DNA of 64,000 nt from assembly GCF_030063245.1 (NCBI RefSeq), contig NZ_JASISR010000017.1, positions 1 to 64,000 of the forward strand. Reading direction: 5' to 3'. The translations under genes and the position numbers were made by a program. The notes under the pieces are model-generated. The model saw nothing but the letters and a program-made list of their open reading frames with translations, had not been told where the DNA came from and made no database searches. The DNA is from Paenarthrobacter sp. PH39-S1. Lineage in GTDB: Bacteria; Actinomycetota; Actinomycetes; Actinomycetales; Micrococcaceae. Below, in pieces: positions 1 through 9,119 of the stretch (positions within the stretch are counted from its first letter, which is position 1; the number at the start of each line of letters is the position of its first letter).

Positions 1-43
1 CCGGCTATTGGGGGCGGGCCGCCGTCGAACTTTGGTGAAAACG

Positions 44-946
44 TCAGCGCATGTCCCCTGTAAGGTCCGCATCGCGGCCCTCCTTGGTGGCCATCACACA
101 GACCGCGGCCACAACGAAGGCGAGCGCCCAGGCCAGGCCGACCAACCACAGCGATCCGCCGACCAGCAGGACCAGGCTGTAGGTCATGGAGGCGCCGGAG
201 TAGCGGATGCGGGTGGGGAAGAGCTCGGCCACGTAGGCGCCGAACGGGCCAAAAATGACCCCTTGGATGATGCCGTTGGCAAGGAACAGGCCGATCGCAA
301 AGCCCAGCAGCGTGTTGGTCTGCAGGAGCCAGAGGATCGGGTAGGCCAGCACCGCGCCGGCGATCATGCCGGTCAGCATGACGGGCCGACGGCCGTACTT
401 GTCGCTGAGCCGGGCAGCAAACCAGATGCCCACGATTGTCAGGGTGGCGCCGATGGCCTTGACGTTCAGCACGCCGGTCTGGTTGACGCCGTGGTCCACG
501 GCGTAGGAGATGGCCCACACCGTCATCAGGCCCTGCACGGTATAGGAGCTCATGCCGGCGAGCGTGCCCAGGATCAGGTTCTTGGGCAACAGCCCGATGG
601 CCGTGGTGCCCAGGCCCATCATCACCATGGAGACAATCAGGCAGCCCTTGCGGCCAAGCCGGTCGCCGAAGTGCCCGAAGATGGCACCGCCCAGCGGCCG
701 GGCGGCATACCCCACGGCCAGCGTGCCGAAGGAAGCGAACAAGCCCACGGCCGGCGGGACGTTGGCGAAGAACACCTTGTTGAACACCAGGCTGGCTGCA
801 GTCGCGTAGAGTACAAAGTCGTAAAACTCGATGGCGCTGCCAACGAAGCTGGAGGCCAGGATCCGCCGCATGGCGGTGGTGTTCAGGCTGTCTTCCTTGA
901 CAGGGCGTCCCGCACGGAGGCGGGTGCTTTTACTCGTCATAGTCAT
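44..946 (-). CDS. MFS transporter of the MHS (metabolite:H+ symporter) family, internally shortened
   Basis: This 300-residue protein has the N-terminal signature of MHS transporters: a FYDFVLYATAASLVF first helix (about 41-55) and the loop 2-3 motif GHFGDRLGRK (91-100). The later loop motif ARLSDKYGRRP and the C-terminal YVAELFPTRIRYSGAS are also present. Family members are usually about 430-450 residues. At residue 121 the sequence jumps from the end of helix 3 (GLGTTAIGLLP) to a segment (KNLILGTLAG) that normally sits about 100 residues later. A second, shorter gap appears after YSLVLLVGGS. The reading frame stays open, so this looks like in-frame deletion, and several helices are missing, so transport is doubtful. 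The start codon overlaps the stop of the upstream MBL-fold gene (ATGA), so the two were co-transcribed. Substrate unknown; neighbours suggest an organic acid. Confidence 0.75.
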   Translation of the reverse strand: MTMTSKSTRLRAGRPVKEDSLNTTAMRRILASSFVGSAIEFYDFVLYATAASLVFNKVFFANVPPAVGLFASFGTLAVGYAARPLGGAIFGHFGDRLGRKGCLIVSMVMMGLGTTAIGLLPKNLILGTLAGMSSYTVQGLMTVWAISYAVDHGVNQTGVLNVKAIGATLTIVGIWFAARLSDKYGRRPVMLTGMIAGAVLAYPILWLLQTNTLLGFAIGLFLANGIIQGVIFGPFGAYVAELFPTRIRYSGASMTYSLVLLVGGSLWLVGLAWALAFVVAAVCVMATKEGRDADLTGDMR

Positions 947-2013
947 CTCGAAGTCACCATTTCTTCAATCTTGCGCGTAGCAGCGGTAGTTTGGCCAAAG
1001 GGAATTGAATCAAGGTCGTCCGGGACGTAGTAGTCCCCGGCAAAGTCGGTGCCGGCCGACTGCCAGACTGACAGCGGCGTGGTTCCCGGGACCAGGTGGT
1101 GCAGTGCCAGCGCCTTTGCGCCGGCGCGGGTGGCCAGTTCCACGGCCTCGGCGGCGCTGGTGTGGGATTTGCGGTGGTGGTCCGCCGAGGCGCGGCCCGT
1201 GCCGTCGGCCGATCCTCCATAGGTCTGGTTGACCCAGTCGAAGTCGATGGCCTCGTGCAGCAGCAGGTCGGTGCCCCCGGCCAGCCGGACCAGGTTCTCG
1301 CACGGGGCGGTGTCGCCGGAGATCGTGACCGAACCGTCGGCGCTGTCAAAGCGGAACGCGAAGGCCGGGGCAATGGGCGGGTGCTGGACGAGGGTTGCGG
1401 TCACGGTGACAAGTTCGTCGGAGTAGATTTCAAACGGCTCCATGTCCGCCGGAGTGGGGTTGGTGTTCGGCGAGTAGCCGGTGGCCGCCGGGATGGTGAT
1501 GTCCTGCGGGACAAAGTAGTCATAAGGGGACGGGCGCAGACTGTCCAGGATCCTGTCGTTGAGGTCGGTGGCGTAGGCCGCCATCAGGTGGCTGAACATG
1601 GCGGTGATGCCCGGAGTCGGGTTCTCCGGGAAAACGGGGGTCGGCGGCACCGCGGCGCGCGGGGAGACGGGAGGGAGTTCGCCGCGGTCGCCGGGGCCGA
1701 TCAGGTGGATCTTGTGCTGGTCGGGGCCGAAGGTGAACATCCCGAAGATGGCCAAAGAGCCCAGGTCGATGGTGTGGTCCGAGTGCAGGTGGCTGACGAA
1801 GATGCCGCGCAGGGAGTTGATGGGCAACCCGGCCAGCATCATCTGCCGGCCCACCCCATGCCCGGCGTCCACGAGATAGGTAACGTCCCCGACTACGACG
1901 GCGGTCGCGATGCCCGAGCGCTTGCCGGCGTTTTCGCCCGTCCACCAGCGGGGGCCGCCGGCGGTGCCGAGGGTGACCACCCTTGGTGTGAAATCTAAGG
2001 CTTGCCGGTTCAT
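943..2013 (-). CDS. MBL-fold metallo-hydrolase (RNase Z / arylsulfatase-like group)
   Basis: The protein has 356 residues. The metal-binding motif HLHSDH lies at residues 75-80, preceded by a VDAGHGVG strand-loop and followed by a later SGDTAPC segment and an LLHEAID segment, as in the RNase Z/arylsulfatase-like branch of the metallo-beta-lactamase fold. The start at 2013 is supported by AGGAG about 8 bases upstream. No signal peptide is seen, so it should be cytoplasmic. It likely hydrolyses an ester, sulfate ester or lactone, but the substrate cannot be read from sequence. It sits directly upstream of, and overlaps, the shortened MHS transporter, which suggests a former uptake-plus-hydrolysis unit for a small organic compound. 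Confidence 0.85.
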   Translation of the reverse strand: MNRQALDFTPRVVTLGTAGGPRWWTGENAGKRSGIATAVVVGDVTYLVDAGHGVGRQMMLAGLPINSLRGIFVSHLHSDHTIDLGSLAIFGMFTFGPDQHKIHLIGPGDRGELPPVSPRAAVPPTPVFPENPTPGITAMFSHLMAAYATDLNDRILDSLRPSPYDYFVPQDITIPAATGYSPNTNPTPADMEPFEIYSDELVTVTATLVQHPPIAPAFAFRFDSADGSVTISGDTAPCENLVRLAGGTDLLLHEAIDFDWVNQTYGGSADGTGRASADHHRKSHTSAAEAVELATRAGAKALALHHLVPGTTPLSVWQSAGTDFAGDYYVPDDLDSIPFGQTTAATRKIEEMVTSR

Positions 2014-2380
2014 GCTCTACTCCTGTTACTGCAGCCATGCGGCTGTAACTATGCTGTGGATCACTTCCAGCAACCATCGTGCTCCCGATCAGAGTTTTTG
2101 AAAAACGGTAATTACTGGCCATGAAACCTGGTATTGCTCATGTATGGGCCAACCAACCAACCCTGGACCCGAAAAGCTCTCACGGCTTCGGCTGAGGAAA
2201 TAACAACCTGGCTGACGTCGCTGGAATACTCGGCAGCGGAATGGGCGCCTGCCCGGGGGTCATAAATACGTGCCGGGAGGAGGCAGCCCGCCAAACCGAG
2301 GAAAGGCGGCGGCACGGTCAGTGCGACGAAGTCAGGGCACCCGGGGCGTGAGTCGCTGAACCCAACGCGCCGCTATCCCC
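2014..2380. other. Intergenic region, upstream of the MBL-fold gene
   Basis: About 370 bases between the MBL-fold gene and the PHP-domain gene. It must hold the promoter of the MBL-MFS unit near 2014-2110, where the base composition is more AT-rich. A 67-codon open frame on the minus strand (2112-2315) has no recognisable domain and no convincing ribosome binding site. I see no RNA gene or repeat here. Confidence 0.5.
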
Positions 2381-3451
2381 TCAACGCCCGGAGCCCGCCC
2401 ACTCCAACAGCCGCTCCAACGGCCATGTCGTGACCACCCGGCCTGCGGGCACATCGTTCAGCACCGCCCGCTCGGCACCGTATTGGAGGAAGTCGAGCTG
2501 TCCGGGGGCATGCGCGTCGCTGTCGATGCTGAAGAGGCAACCGGCCTCGATGGCCAGTTGGATGAGGTCGTCGGGCGGGTCCTGCCGCTCCGGCCTCGAG
2601 TTGATCTCAACTGCGACGTCGTGCTCCGCACACGCTGCGAACACACGCTCGGCATCGAAGTCTGAGGGAGGACGTTGCCCCCGCGATCCTTGTACTAGCC
2701 GGCCTGTGCAGTGACCGAGAACGTTGGTATGCGGATCGCTGACCGCCTTGAGCATTCTTTGGGTCATGGTCCGCGCGTCGGAGCGAAGCTTGGAGTGCAC
2801 GCTCGCGACGACGATGTCCAACCGGTCCAGCATTTCCGGTGTCTGATCCAAGTCACCGTTCTCGAGGATGTCGACTTCAATACCGGCCAGGAGGCGGAAG
2901 TCCTTGTCACCGTTGTTGCCCTGGGCTGTGTCGACGTGCGCTATGTCATTCTGCGCTACATCACTATTGGTCTGCGCCACGACGTCGAGCTGTTGGGCGA
3001 GACGCTCCGCGCTCAGCCCGTTGGCGATTTTAAGGTTGGGTGAGTGATCGGTCAGGGCAAGGTACTGGCGGCCCAGCAGCCGGGCGGCCTCGACCATGAG
3101 CCCGATGGGCGACCCGCCGTCTGACCAGTTGCTGTGGCTGTGCAGGTCACCGCGAAGCTCCGCATGCAGGGCAGCGCCGCCTTCCGCGAGCGGATGGCTT
3201 CCGCGTTGCCGCAACCCGTCGAGATAGTCAGGCACGCCGCCGTCGACAGCCTCACTGATCACCTCAAACGTCCTGGCCCCAATGCCCTTCATCCGCTTGA
3301 GCCGCCCGTCGCGCGCGCGCTCCACCAGCTCCTCAGGAGCCAAACCGCTCACGGCTTCGGCCGCGTTCCGAAACGCCTGCACCTTGAACGTGGGAGCGAG
3401 TTCCCGCTCGAGCCAGAACGCGATTTCATTGAGTGCGTCTACAGCATCCAT
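2381..3451 (-). CDS. PHP-domain metal-dependent hydrolase with N-terminal helix-hairpin-helix (PolX C-terminal-like)
   Basis: The protein has 356 residues. The N-terminal ~90 residues resemble the helical/HhH part of DNA polymerase X-type proteins (MKGIGARTF at about 54-62). A PHP domain follows, with the first metal motif RGDLHSHSNWSDG (HxH at 104-106), then LTDHSPN, a central EVDIL, VASVHSK, GHCTGR, VEINSRP and the terminal SIDSDAHAPGQLDFL. The polymerase palm is absent, so it is a stand-alone PHP phosphoesterase, probably acting on nucleotides, DNA ends or sugar phosphates. A low-complexity linker (VAQTNSDVAQND, about residues 177-200) interrupts the domain and looks like a degenerate short repeat. 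Start at 3451 has GGAAGA upstream. No operon partner is apparent. Confidence 0.85.
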   Translation of the reverse strand: MDAVDALNEIAFWLERELAPTFKVQAFRNAAEAVSGLAPEELVERARDGRLKRMKGIGARTFEVISEAVDGGVPDYLDGLRQRGSHPLAEGGAALHAELRGDLHSHSNWSDGGSPIGLMVEAARLLGRQYLALTDHSPNLKIANGLSAERLAQQLDVVAQTNSDVAQNDIAHVDTAQGNNGDKDFRLLAGIEVDILENGDLDQTPEMLDRLDIVVASVHSKLRSDARTMTQRMLKAVSDPHTNVLGHCTGRLVQGSRGQRPPSDFDAERVFAACAEHDVAVEINSRPERQDPPDDLIQLAIEAGCLFSIDSDAHAPGQLDFLQYGAERAVLNDVPAGRVVTTWPLERLLEWAGSGR

Positions 3452-3717
3452 CTGTCCATCTTCCCGTCGTGCAGCTATTGCGCGCGCCTTGCTTGAGGCC
3501 GACGGCGGCGGGTGGCGACGCCGTCGGATGCCGTCGCCGGTCCACTTGAGTGTCCTACTCGATCGAGATCCTGTCTACGCAGCCCTCCGGCGCCACCTCG
3601 GTCATGATGCAAACCCCTGGACCAACCGCGCCGGAAACCGCGTCGGAACCCCCTCCGTCACGCACCATTGGACCTGGCCTCCGTGCACGATCAGCCGCCG
3701 GGCCGTAAGCTCTTGGC

Positions 3718-4338
3718 ATGGCGAGATACTACGACGTTCACCCCGAAGATCCCCAACCACGGGCGATCGCTCAGATTGTCGAGCTCGTGCGGGCGGGCGG
3801 ACTAATCGCCTATCCGACAGACTCGTGTTACGCGCTCGGGGCACAGTTGGGCAACAAGGACGCGCTGGATCGGATCCGCGCGATCCGCCGGCTCGACAAC
3901 AAGCACCACTTCACGCTGGTCTGCCGGGACTTCGCCCAGCTGGGGCAGTTCGTGAACATCGGCAATGATGTCTTCCGCAGCATCAAATCCGTCACGCCGG
4001 GCAGCTATACATTCATCCTGCCTGCCACGAAGGAGGTTCCGCGCCGGCTGCTGCACCCCAAGAAAAAGACGGTTGGGGTGCGCATCCCCGACAATAACGT
4101 TGTCCAGGCGCTGCTGGCCGAGCTCGGTGAACCGCTCCTTTCCAGCACGCTCCTGCTGCCCGACCAGGAGGACCCGCTGACCCAGGGCTGGGAAATCAAG
4201 GAGCGGCTCGACCACGAGGTGGACGCCGTGCTTGATTCCGGCGACTGCGGCGCCCAGCCAACGACCGTCGTTGACTTCTCCAGCGGCACGGCGGAAATCC
4301 TGCGGCGCGGAATGGGCGATCCTTCCCGGTTCGAGTAG
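3718..4338 (+). CDS. L-threonylcarbamoyladenylate synthase-type protein (Sua5/YciO/YrdC family, YciO branch)
   Basis: A 206-residue, single-domain YrdC fold protein. Visible hallmarks are the N-terminal AGGLIAYPTDSCYALG nucleotide/threonine pocket (about 30-45), the IRAIRRLDNKHHFTLVCRD segment, the TPGSYTFILPAT strand and the GVRIPDN motif. The length and the RLDNKHHF variant of the canonical KxR-x2-KP-type loop fit the YciO branch rather than the essential Sua5 (about 320+ residues) or TsaC. The family enzymes make threonylcarbamoyl-AMP for the t6A37 modification of tRNA; YciO-branch proteins are weak in that reaction and their main role is less clear. The gene is isolated, with no strong ribosome binding site in front of the ATG at 3718. 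Confidence 0.85.
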   Translation: MARYYDVHPEDPQPRAIAQIVELVRAGGLIAYPTDSCYALGAQLGNKDALDRIRAIRRLDNKHHFTLVCRDFAQLGQFVNIGNDVFRSIKSVTPGSYTFILPATKEVPRRLLHPKKKTVGVRIPDNNVVQALLAELGEPLLSSTLLLPDQEDPLTQGWEIKERLDHEVDAVLDSGDCGAQPTTVVDFSSGTAEILRRGMGDPSRFE

Positions 4339-4574
4339 GAGTCGGGCCGCCAAAAAGGTAACGGGGGGCCGGGTATTTCCGCGACGCACCATCGTGCGGG
4401 CCGTTCCTAGCGCAGGCCCAGCGTAGGGCCACCGTGTGCGCGGATGCCCTGCTTGCCAGCGCGGCGCCGCTGGCCGAACTGTCCGCCGGGCTCAAGCGAT
4501 CTCCAGCGTTGAAGATGGACCACCTTTGGTGAAGTTGCGTCGCGTTTCTAGGCGTGTCTCCACGACACGCCTAC

Positions 4575-4720
4575 GACGGCGGTCGAAACGAACTCGCTCA
4601 GTTCCGACGAGTAGACGCTGGGCAGGTCCAGACCCATCATCTCCAGCACATTGTCGATGCCGTTGGTTTTAATCGTTGCCGTGTCAGCCTTTTCGGCGGA
4701 GAAGCAGATACTCTTGTTGA
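4575..4720 (-). pseudogene. Relic of phosphonoacetate hydrolase (PhnA-type), internal fragment
   Basis: On the minus strand the peptide around 4715-4581 contains ICFSAEKAD, NGIDNVLEMMGLDLP and SVYSSELSEFV in order. This is the signature stretch in the middle of phosphonoacetate hydrolase, an alkaline-phosphatase-superfamily zinc enzyme that cleaves the C-P bond of phosphonoacetate. Only about 45 residues match. The N-terminal metal-binding half is gone and the C-terminal side ends in unrelated residues within the ~600-base gap between the YciO-type gene and the next operon. I conclude that a phnA gene once stood here and was deleted. Recognition is from memory of the family. Confidence 0.65.
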
Positions 4721-4951
4721 CCGGCTCAACCATCTCCCCGCGTGCGTGGCTTTCCGCCCGGGAGGGCGGGTGACCACGCAGGTGGTGTTTACAGTGCCTC
4801 AAGCTTCGGCAAACACCGGTTTCGGTAGAAGCCCCCAAAATGCTATGCGGGCTATCGGCCCAGACTATGGCCCGCGGCAGCTGACTCCCGCGGCCGCCGT
4901 GCCAGCCGCTTCCCGACGTCGCCCGCACCAAGTCGACCCGGTCAATGGACG

Positions 4952-5320
4952 CTAGAGCAATCCTGGTGCTGCATCGACCACCGCAACCCCCGCGCGAGCC
5001 ATTTCTGCGACCAGGCTTCCGGACTCAGCCGTGGACGTGCAGTCGAGCATCAATTTGCGAAAGGCGTCCCTGCGTTCGCGGCTGGTGCCGGTGGCGGCCA
5101 ACACTCCCCGCCACAATTCATCCACGGTACCGCAGATAATAGTCCGACCTTTCGCTCCGGATACGAGCCACGAGTCCCCGGTGGCAGTTACTTTTGGCGC
5201 GCCAGGCAAAGTACCCGAGACAGCTGTCACTGCCTGCGCCACTAAAAGCTGTTCTCTGGCAGTGCGTACCCGGCCCAGGACTGGGTCGGCCGCGATGATC
5301 CTCCCACAGGCTCCGCACAT
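4952..5320 (-). CDS. Small Cys-motif protein of unknown function, last gene of the amidohydrolase operon
   Basis: A 122-residue protein that starts MCGACGR at 5320, with AAGGAGCT placed correctly in front. The reading frame is open further upstream but reads through the end of the SDR gene and has no ribosome binding site. A single CxxC pair at the very N-terminus and two scattered later cysteines could bind a metal, but this is not a full zinc ribbon. The rest is a compact alpha/beta sequence with SWLVSGAKGRTIICGTV in the middle. I do not recognise a family. It lies 34 bases downstream of the SDR gene and is probably co-transcribed with the operon that begins with the asparaginase-like gene. 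Confidence 0.6.
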   Translation of the reverse strand: MCGACGRIIAADPVLGRVRTAREQLLVAQAVTAVSGTLPGAPKVTATGDSWLVSGAKGRTIICGTVDELWRGVLAATGTSRERRDAFRKLMLDCTSTAESGSLVAEMARAGVAVVDAAPGLL

Positions 5321-5332
5321 GTCAAGCTCCTT

Positions 5333-5372
5333 TCTTAGGGCATGACGTCGCCTCTTAGGGCATGACGTCGCC
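5333..5372. repeat. Perfect 20-bp tandem duplication over the end of an SDR gene
   Basis: The 20-base unit TCTTAGGGCATGACGTCGCC occurs twice head to tail at 5333-5352 and 5353-5372 with no mismatch. The right copy carries the TAA stop and last codons of the SDR gene at 5355; the left copy repeats the same stop in the spacer before the next gene. It looks like a recent slippage or unequal-exchange duplication. Confidence 0.95.
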
Positions 5373-6077
5373 GGAATTGGGGCCGAGCGTTTGGCCGACA
5401 AAGAGGTTACCCCCGGGGTCGTTGGCCAGCAGCAGCGCTGTTGGAGCAACTTCGGCGGGCGTGCCGAAGCGGCCAAGGGGCAGCTCGGCGCGTTTGGCAA
5501 CCTTCCATGTGTCGGAAATGCCGTCCACAAGCGGCGTTTCGATAGGCCCCGGGGCGATGCAGTTGATGAGGACGTTGTCCGCCGCCGTTTCCAAAGCCAG
5601 AGACTTAGTCATGCCGATGACGCCGGCCTTTGCAGCGCTATAGTGGCTCAGACCGACGCCCCCCTTGATGGCAAGCTGTGAAGCAATGTTGATGATTCGC
5701 CCCCATTTTTGCCGTCGCATCCCGCCCACGACTTCGCGGCAGCACAGGAACACGCCTGACAGATCTACAGCGATCGTTTCGTTCCACAACGCGAGCGGCA
5801 TCTGTTCAAGCGGCGACTCCGTCAACAGGCCCGCACTGTTGACGAGTACATCGATCGGCCCCAAGTGTGCCCGGGCCGCAGCAAACCCATTCCTGACGCT
5901 GTCCTCGTCGGCGACGTCAACGGCGATGACGCCGTCGCCGCCAGCCCGGTCCAGGACCGCTACTCGGTCGCCGGCGGCTCTAAAAGCTTCCGCAATCGCT
6001 TGACCTATCCCGCTGGCTCCGCCGGTGACGACGACGGCGCGCCCGTCCGGGAATCTGTCATGATCTTGTGTGTTCAT
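5355..6077 (-). CDS. SDR family NAD(P)-dependent oxidoreductase
   Basis: A 240-residue classical short-chain dehydrogenase. It shows the TGGASGIGQAIA dinucleotide-binding loop near residue 18, the NSAG motif (in DVLVNSAGLL), the catalytic serine in INIASQLAIKGG and the YSAAKAG active-site Tyr-Lys, and ends with the typical PxETP loop and a cap region. It should oxidise or reduce a hydroxyl/keto group of the pathway intermediate. It is 15 bases downstream of a second SDR gene in the same operon and ends inside a tandem 20-bp duplication. Substrate unknown. Confidence 0.9.
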   Translation of the reverse strand: MNTQDHDRFPDGRAVVVTGGASGIGQAIAEAFRAAGDRVAVLDRAGGDGVIAVDVADEDSVRNGFAAARAHLGPIDVLVNSAGLLTESPLEQMPLALWNETIAVDLSGVFLCCREVVGGMRRQKWGRIINIASQLAIKGGVGLSHYSAAKAGVIGMTKSLALETAADNVLINCIAPGPIETPLVDGISDTWKVAKRAELPLGRFGTPAEVAPTALLLANDPGGNLFVGQTLGPNSGDVMP

Positions 6078-6092
6078 GTTCTCCTTCGGCGT

Positions 6093-6857
6093 TTAGGCCC
6101 TCATCCTGATGGTGAGCCCGCCATCAACGATGAGGGACTGTCCAGTCACGTATCGGGCGTCGTCGGACGTCAGGAACGCGATGACGCTGGCCACTTCCTC
6201 GGGCTGGCCCACCCGACCCCACGGAATGTCCCGTCCCGCCCGTTCAAGGCCTTCGGGGCCTAACGAGTTGACGGAGTCAAGTGACTGGGGCGTCTCGATG
6301 AGTCCCGGGATAACCACGTTGGCCCTGATTCCCACCGGCCCGAGTTCGGCCGCAACGCTACGGATCAGACCCAGTACACCGGCCTTGGCGGCGGCATAGT
6401 GGGCGTGCCCCTCCCAGCCGTAGACGCCGCCGGCGATTGATGAGACGGCAACCATCGCGCCGCCGTCGGCCATTCTTGCCGCCCCTGCACGCAGCGTGCG
6501 CAGCACGCCGGTCAGGTCGACATCCAGCATTGCGGCCCAGCGTTCGTCGGTGAGGTCCTGAAGACGGGAATTGCGGAGAATGCCGGCGTTAGCGACAGCA
6601 ATATCAAGCCGCCCGAATTCGTCCACGGCCCGCTGGGCGAAGGCATCGACCGACGAGGTGCTCCGCACGTCAACCTCATGGACGACAGCACTGCCGCCGG
6701 CGTCCTGCACCAAGCGCAGTGTTTGTTCCGGATCATGCGGATCGTCGGGAAATGTTCCAATGACGGAGCGAACGTTGCGCGTCGCGTAGTGGGCCGCGAG
6801 TGCGCGGCCGATTCCACTGGCCGCCCCTGTGATGATGGCTACTTGCGGTTCAGGCAT
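6093..6857 (-). CDS. SDR family NAD(P)-dependent oxidoreductase
   Basis: A 254-residue classical [16 protein letters not shown] forms the cofactor loop at about residues 9-21. Catalytic residues lie in [10 protein letters not shown] (Ser) and HYAAAKAG (Tyr-Lys), and the C-terminus has the usual [12 protein letters not shown] ending. It overlaps the stop of the upstream MFS gene by 8 bases, so translation is probably coupled. The protein resembles its neighbouring SDR only at family level, so the pair are likely two separate redox steps and not a recent duplication. Confidence 0.9.
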   Translation of the reverse strand: MPEPQVAIITGAASGIGRALAAHYATRNVRSVIGTFPDDPHDPEQTLRLVQDAGGSAVVHEVDVRSTSSVDAFAQRAVDEFGRLDIAVANAGILRNSRLQDLTDERWAAMLDVDLTGVLRTLRAGAARMADGGAMVAVSSIAGGVYGWEGHAHYAAAKAGVLGLIRSVAAELGPVGIRANVVIPGLIETPQSLDSVNSLGPEGLERAGRDIPWGRVGQPEEVASVIAFLTSDDARYVTGQSLIVDGGLTIRMRA

Positions 6858-8232
6858 GGGGGTCCTCCGCTTTAGCTTCGGCTACTGGTTTGGCGGCGAT
6901 CATGAGGACGCCCGAGAGCAGTGTTCCCATGGCGCCAATCCAGACAGCCGCAGTACCGGTGCCCGCACCGGCGGCTACCGCGGTGAATAGTGCGCCGCCG
7001 ATGATCGTGCCCGGCTGGCTCATGGCCCCGATGAACGCCGTTCCGGTGGCGCGGCAGCTGACGGGGTAGCACTCGGCCATGAAGTACTGTATGGCCGCGT
7101 ACGGACCGACGAGGAAGAAGAGGCCGCCGCCGTAGGTAAGAATGATCATGAAGGGGCTGGTGGTCAGAGGGCTCAGCATGAAGATGAAGCAGATTCCGGA
7201 GATAATCCAGCCGCCGATGATGGTCCATTTCCGGCCAATCTTGTCGCCAAGCCAGCCGTGGAAGACATAGCCGAAGTAGGCGAGAAGGTTGATGACGATC
7301 AGGTACCAGAACGCTTGCGAAAGTTCGATTCCCTTGGCGTTTTTCAGCACCGAGCTTCCCAGGACGCTGAAGATTGTGATGCCGAAGAAGTTAATGATCC
7401 ATGCCAAGGAGAACACGATCGTGTTCCGGCGCAGATGTGGCTCCCAGATGCGTTTCAGCGGCGCGTCGGAGGAGTGCTCCACGCTGTAGGAGCGGGCCAG
7501 CGCGTGCGCCTCTTCGGTTTTTCCGGCCTTCTCAAGATGCGTCAGTTCGTGGTGCAGCTCGAATTGCGGGGTTTCCTTCAGCTTGCGTGATATGACCCAG
7601 ACGATAATTGCCGCGGGTACTGTGGCCATCAGGTAAAGGGCACGCCAGCCCAGCGAGGGCAGGAAGGCCAAACTCAGCGCACTGGCCAGCAGGAATCCCA
7701 GTGGCCATCCGCCCTGGATAAAGGAGTAGTGGAATCCGGGCCGCCTGCGCTTCTTCTCGTCTTCGGTAACCTGGTAAACCTCGTTCATGTAAGTGGCGTT
7801 GACGGCCTGCTCGGAAAACCCAAGTCCGCCAAAGGAGCGCACAACGACAAGCAGACCGCTGCTGATGAAACCCAGTCCCACCGGGATCAGGGACGTCAGG
7901 CCGGAAACGATCGCCGTCCCACCGATGGTGGTCATCATGCCCTTGCGCCGGCCCAGGCGGTCAATGACCGGACCGATGCCGAAGCACACCACGGCCGTGC
8001 CGACGGCGATCCATGTGTTGATGGCATACGCCTCCGGCGCGGTCCACCCGAAGGACTCCTGCATGGCGGGCAGGAGGGTGCCAAAGAGCCCGTAGTCGAA
8101 AACTGCAACGGTCCAGGCGAGCAGGGCAAGGACCGTGGCGATGCTGGTGTTCCGTTTGGAGAAGACGGGGAATCGGCGCCGTTCGTTCCCCGAGGGTGCC
8201 GACAGATCGACGGTGTCGGATGGCGTGCTCAT
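6850..8232 (-). CDS. MFS transporter (aromatic acid/sugar porter-like), likely uptake of the operon's substrate
   Basis: 460 residues with 12 predicted membrane helices. Motif A is recognisable in the loop between helices 2 and 3 ([14 protein letters not shown]), and its second-half counterpart reads [15 protein letters not shown] long central cytoplasmic loop ([17 protein letters not shown]) separates the halves. The start overlaps the deacetylase-like gene's stop (ATGA at 8229-8232). Position inside an operon of hydrolases and dehydrogenases suggests that it imports the compound they degrade. Unlike the MHS transporter at the window start, it is full length. Confidence 0.9.
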   Translation of the reverse strand: MSTPSDTVDLSAPSGNERRRFPVFSKRNTSIATVLALLAWTVAVFDYGLFGTLLPAMQESFGWTAPEAYAINTWIAVGTAVVCFGIGPVIDRLGRRKGMMTTIGGTAIVSGLTSLIPVGLGFISSGLLVVVRSFGGLGFSEQAVNATYMNEVYQVTEDEKKRRRPGFHYSFIQGGWPLGFLLASALSLAFLPSLGWRALYLMATVPAAIIVWVISRKLKETPQFELHHELTHLEKAGKTEEAHALARSYSVEHSSDAPLKRIWEPHLRRNTIVFSLAWIINFFGITIFSVLGSSVLKNAKGIELSQAFWYLIVINLLAYFGYVFHGWLGDKIGRKWTIIGGWIISGICFIFMLSPLTTSPFMIILTYGGGLFFLVGPYAAIQYFMAECYPVSCRATGTAFIGAMSQPGTIIGGALFTAVAAGAGTGTAAVWIGAMGTLLSGVLMIAAKPVAEAKAEDPHA

Positions 8233-9119
8233 GAGTTACTGTCCTTTCGGGGGCTGCGGGCGATGAATGAATCGGCGATCTGGTCGAACGTGTGCCAGCT
8301 GACGCCGTCGTGGCCGCTGATGTACTCGATCAGCCGCTCAAGCATGAGGAGGACCTGCGGGCGGCCAGACACGTCGGGGTGAATCGTCATAGTGAAAACA
8401 GCTTGATCCATCTCCCGGAAAACCCAGTCGAACTGGTCACGCCACATCTGTTCGATATCGCGGGGGTTGACGAAGCCGTGGGAATTCGGCGACGCCTTGA
8501 TGAACATCATGGGCGGCAAATCATCCAGGTACCAGTTGGCCGCGATCTCGACCAAATCGGTTTCCCGGCCGCGTACCAAGGGTTCCATCCAGGTTTTGGC
8601 CGGTTTGGTGTAGTCGATTTTCTTCCAGGTGTCCCCAACCCGGACGTAGTACGGTTCAAAGTCCCTGTGCATGAGGGAGTGGTCGTATTTGATGCCTCGC
8701 TCAAGAAGGATTTCGTTGGTGACGGGCGAAAATTCCCACCAAGGCGCCACGTAGCCGGTTGGACGACGGCCGGACACCTTTTCGATCAGCTCGATCGACC
8801 GGTCAAGGATGGCCGTCTCCTGCTGACGGGTCATGGCAATCGGGTTTTCGTGGGAGTACCCATGGACGCCAATCTCATGTCCGGCCTCCACGATCATCCG
8901 GGTCAGGTCCGGGAAGGTTTCGATCGAGTGACCGGGCACGAACCAGGTGGACGGGAGGGAGTACTTGCCGAACAGGCGAAGGAGACGCGGACCGCCGACT
9001 TCGCCGCTGAAGAGGCCCCGCGAAATGTCGCACGGAGAGTCTTCGCCCCCGTAGGAGCCGAGCATGCCGGCGACGGCGTCGACGTCAACGCCGAATGCGA
9101 CCTGAATATCCTTCGTCAT
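8229..9119 (-). CDS. Polysaccharide deacetylase (NodB) family hydrolase, PuuE/imidase-like
   Basis: 296 residues starting [10 protein letters not shown] at 9119, where the ATG overlaps the stop of the asparaginase-like gene. The NodB fold is shown by [13 protein letters not shown] near the N-terminus (metal Asp region), [12 protein letters not shown] (HxxxH metal motif) and the [11 protein letters not shown] loop. No signal peptide is present and the length is close to PuuE, the cofactor-independent allantoinase, and to cyclic-imide hydrolases of the same family. Extracellular chitin or peptidoglycan deacetylases are secreted, so this one is more likely to open a cyclic amide or imide ring in the cytoplasm. 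The link to imides is inference from family, location and the adjacent amidohydrolase. Confidence 0.85.
   Translation of the reverse strand: MTKDIQVAFGVDVDAVAGMLGSYGGEDSPCDISRGLFSGEVGGPRLLRLFGKYSLPSTWFVPGHSIETFPDLTRMIVEAGHEIGVHGYSHENPIAMTRQQETAILDRSIELIEKVSGRRPTGYVAPWWEFSPVTNEILLERGIKYDHSLMHRDFEPYYVRVGDTWKKIDYTKPAKTWMEPLVRGRETDLVEIAANWYLDDLPPMMFIKASPNSHGFVNPRDIEQMWRDQFDWVFREMDQAVFTMTIHPDVSGRPQVLLMLERLIEYISGHDGVSWHTFDQIADSFIARSPRKDSNS

Noticed and set aside
8-1030. Long plus-strand frame opposite the MHS transporter
   Set aside because: It is the antisense of a clear family protein, is rich in His/Gln/Gly/Arg and has no domain; typical GC-driven shadow.
2112-2315. 67-codon minus-strand frame upstream of the MBL-fold gene
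   Set aside because: No family, no ribosome binding site, sequence looks random.
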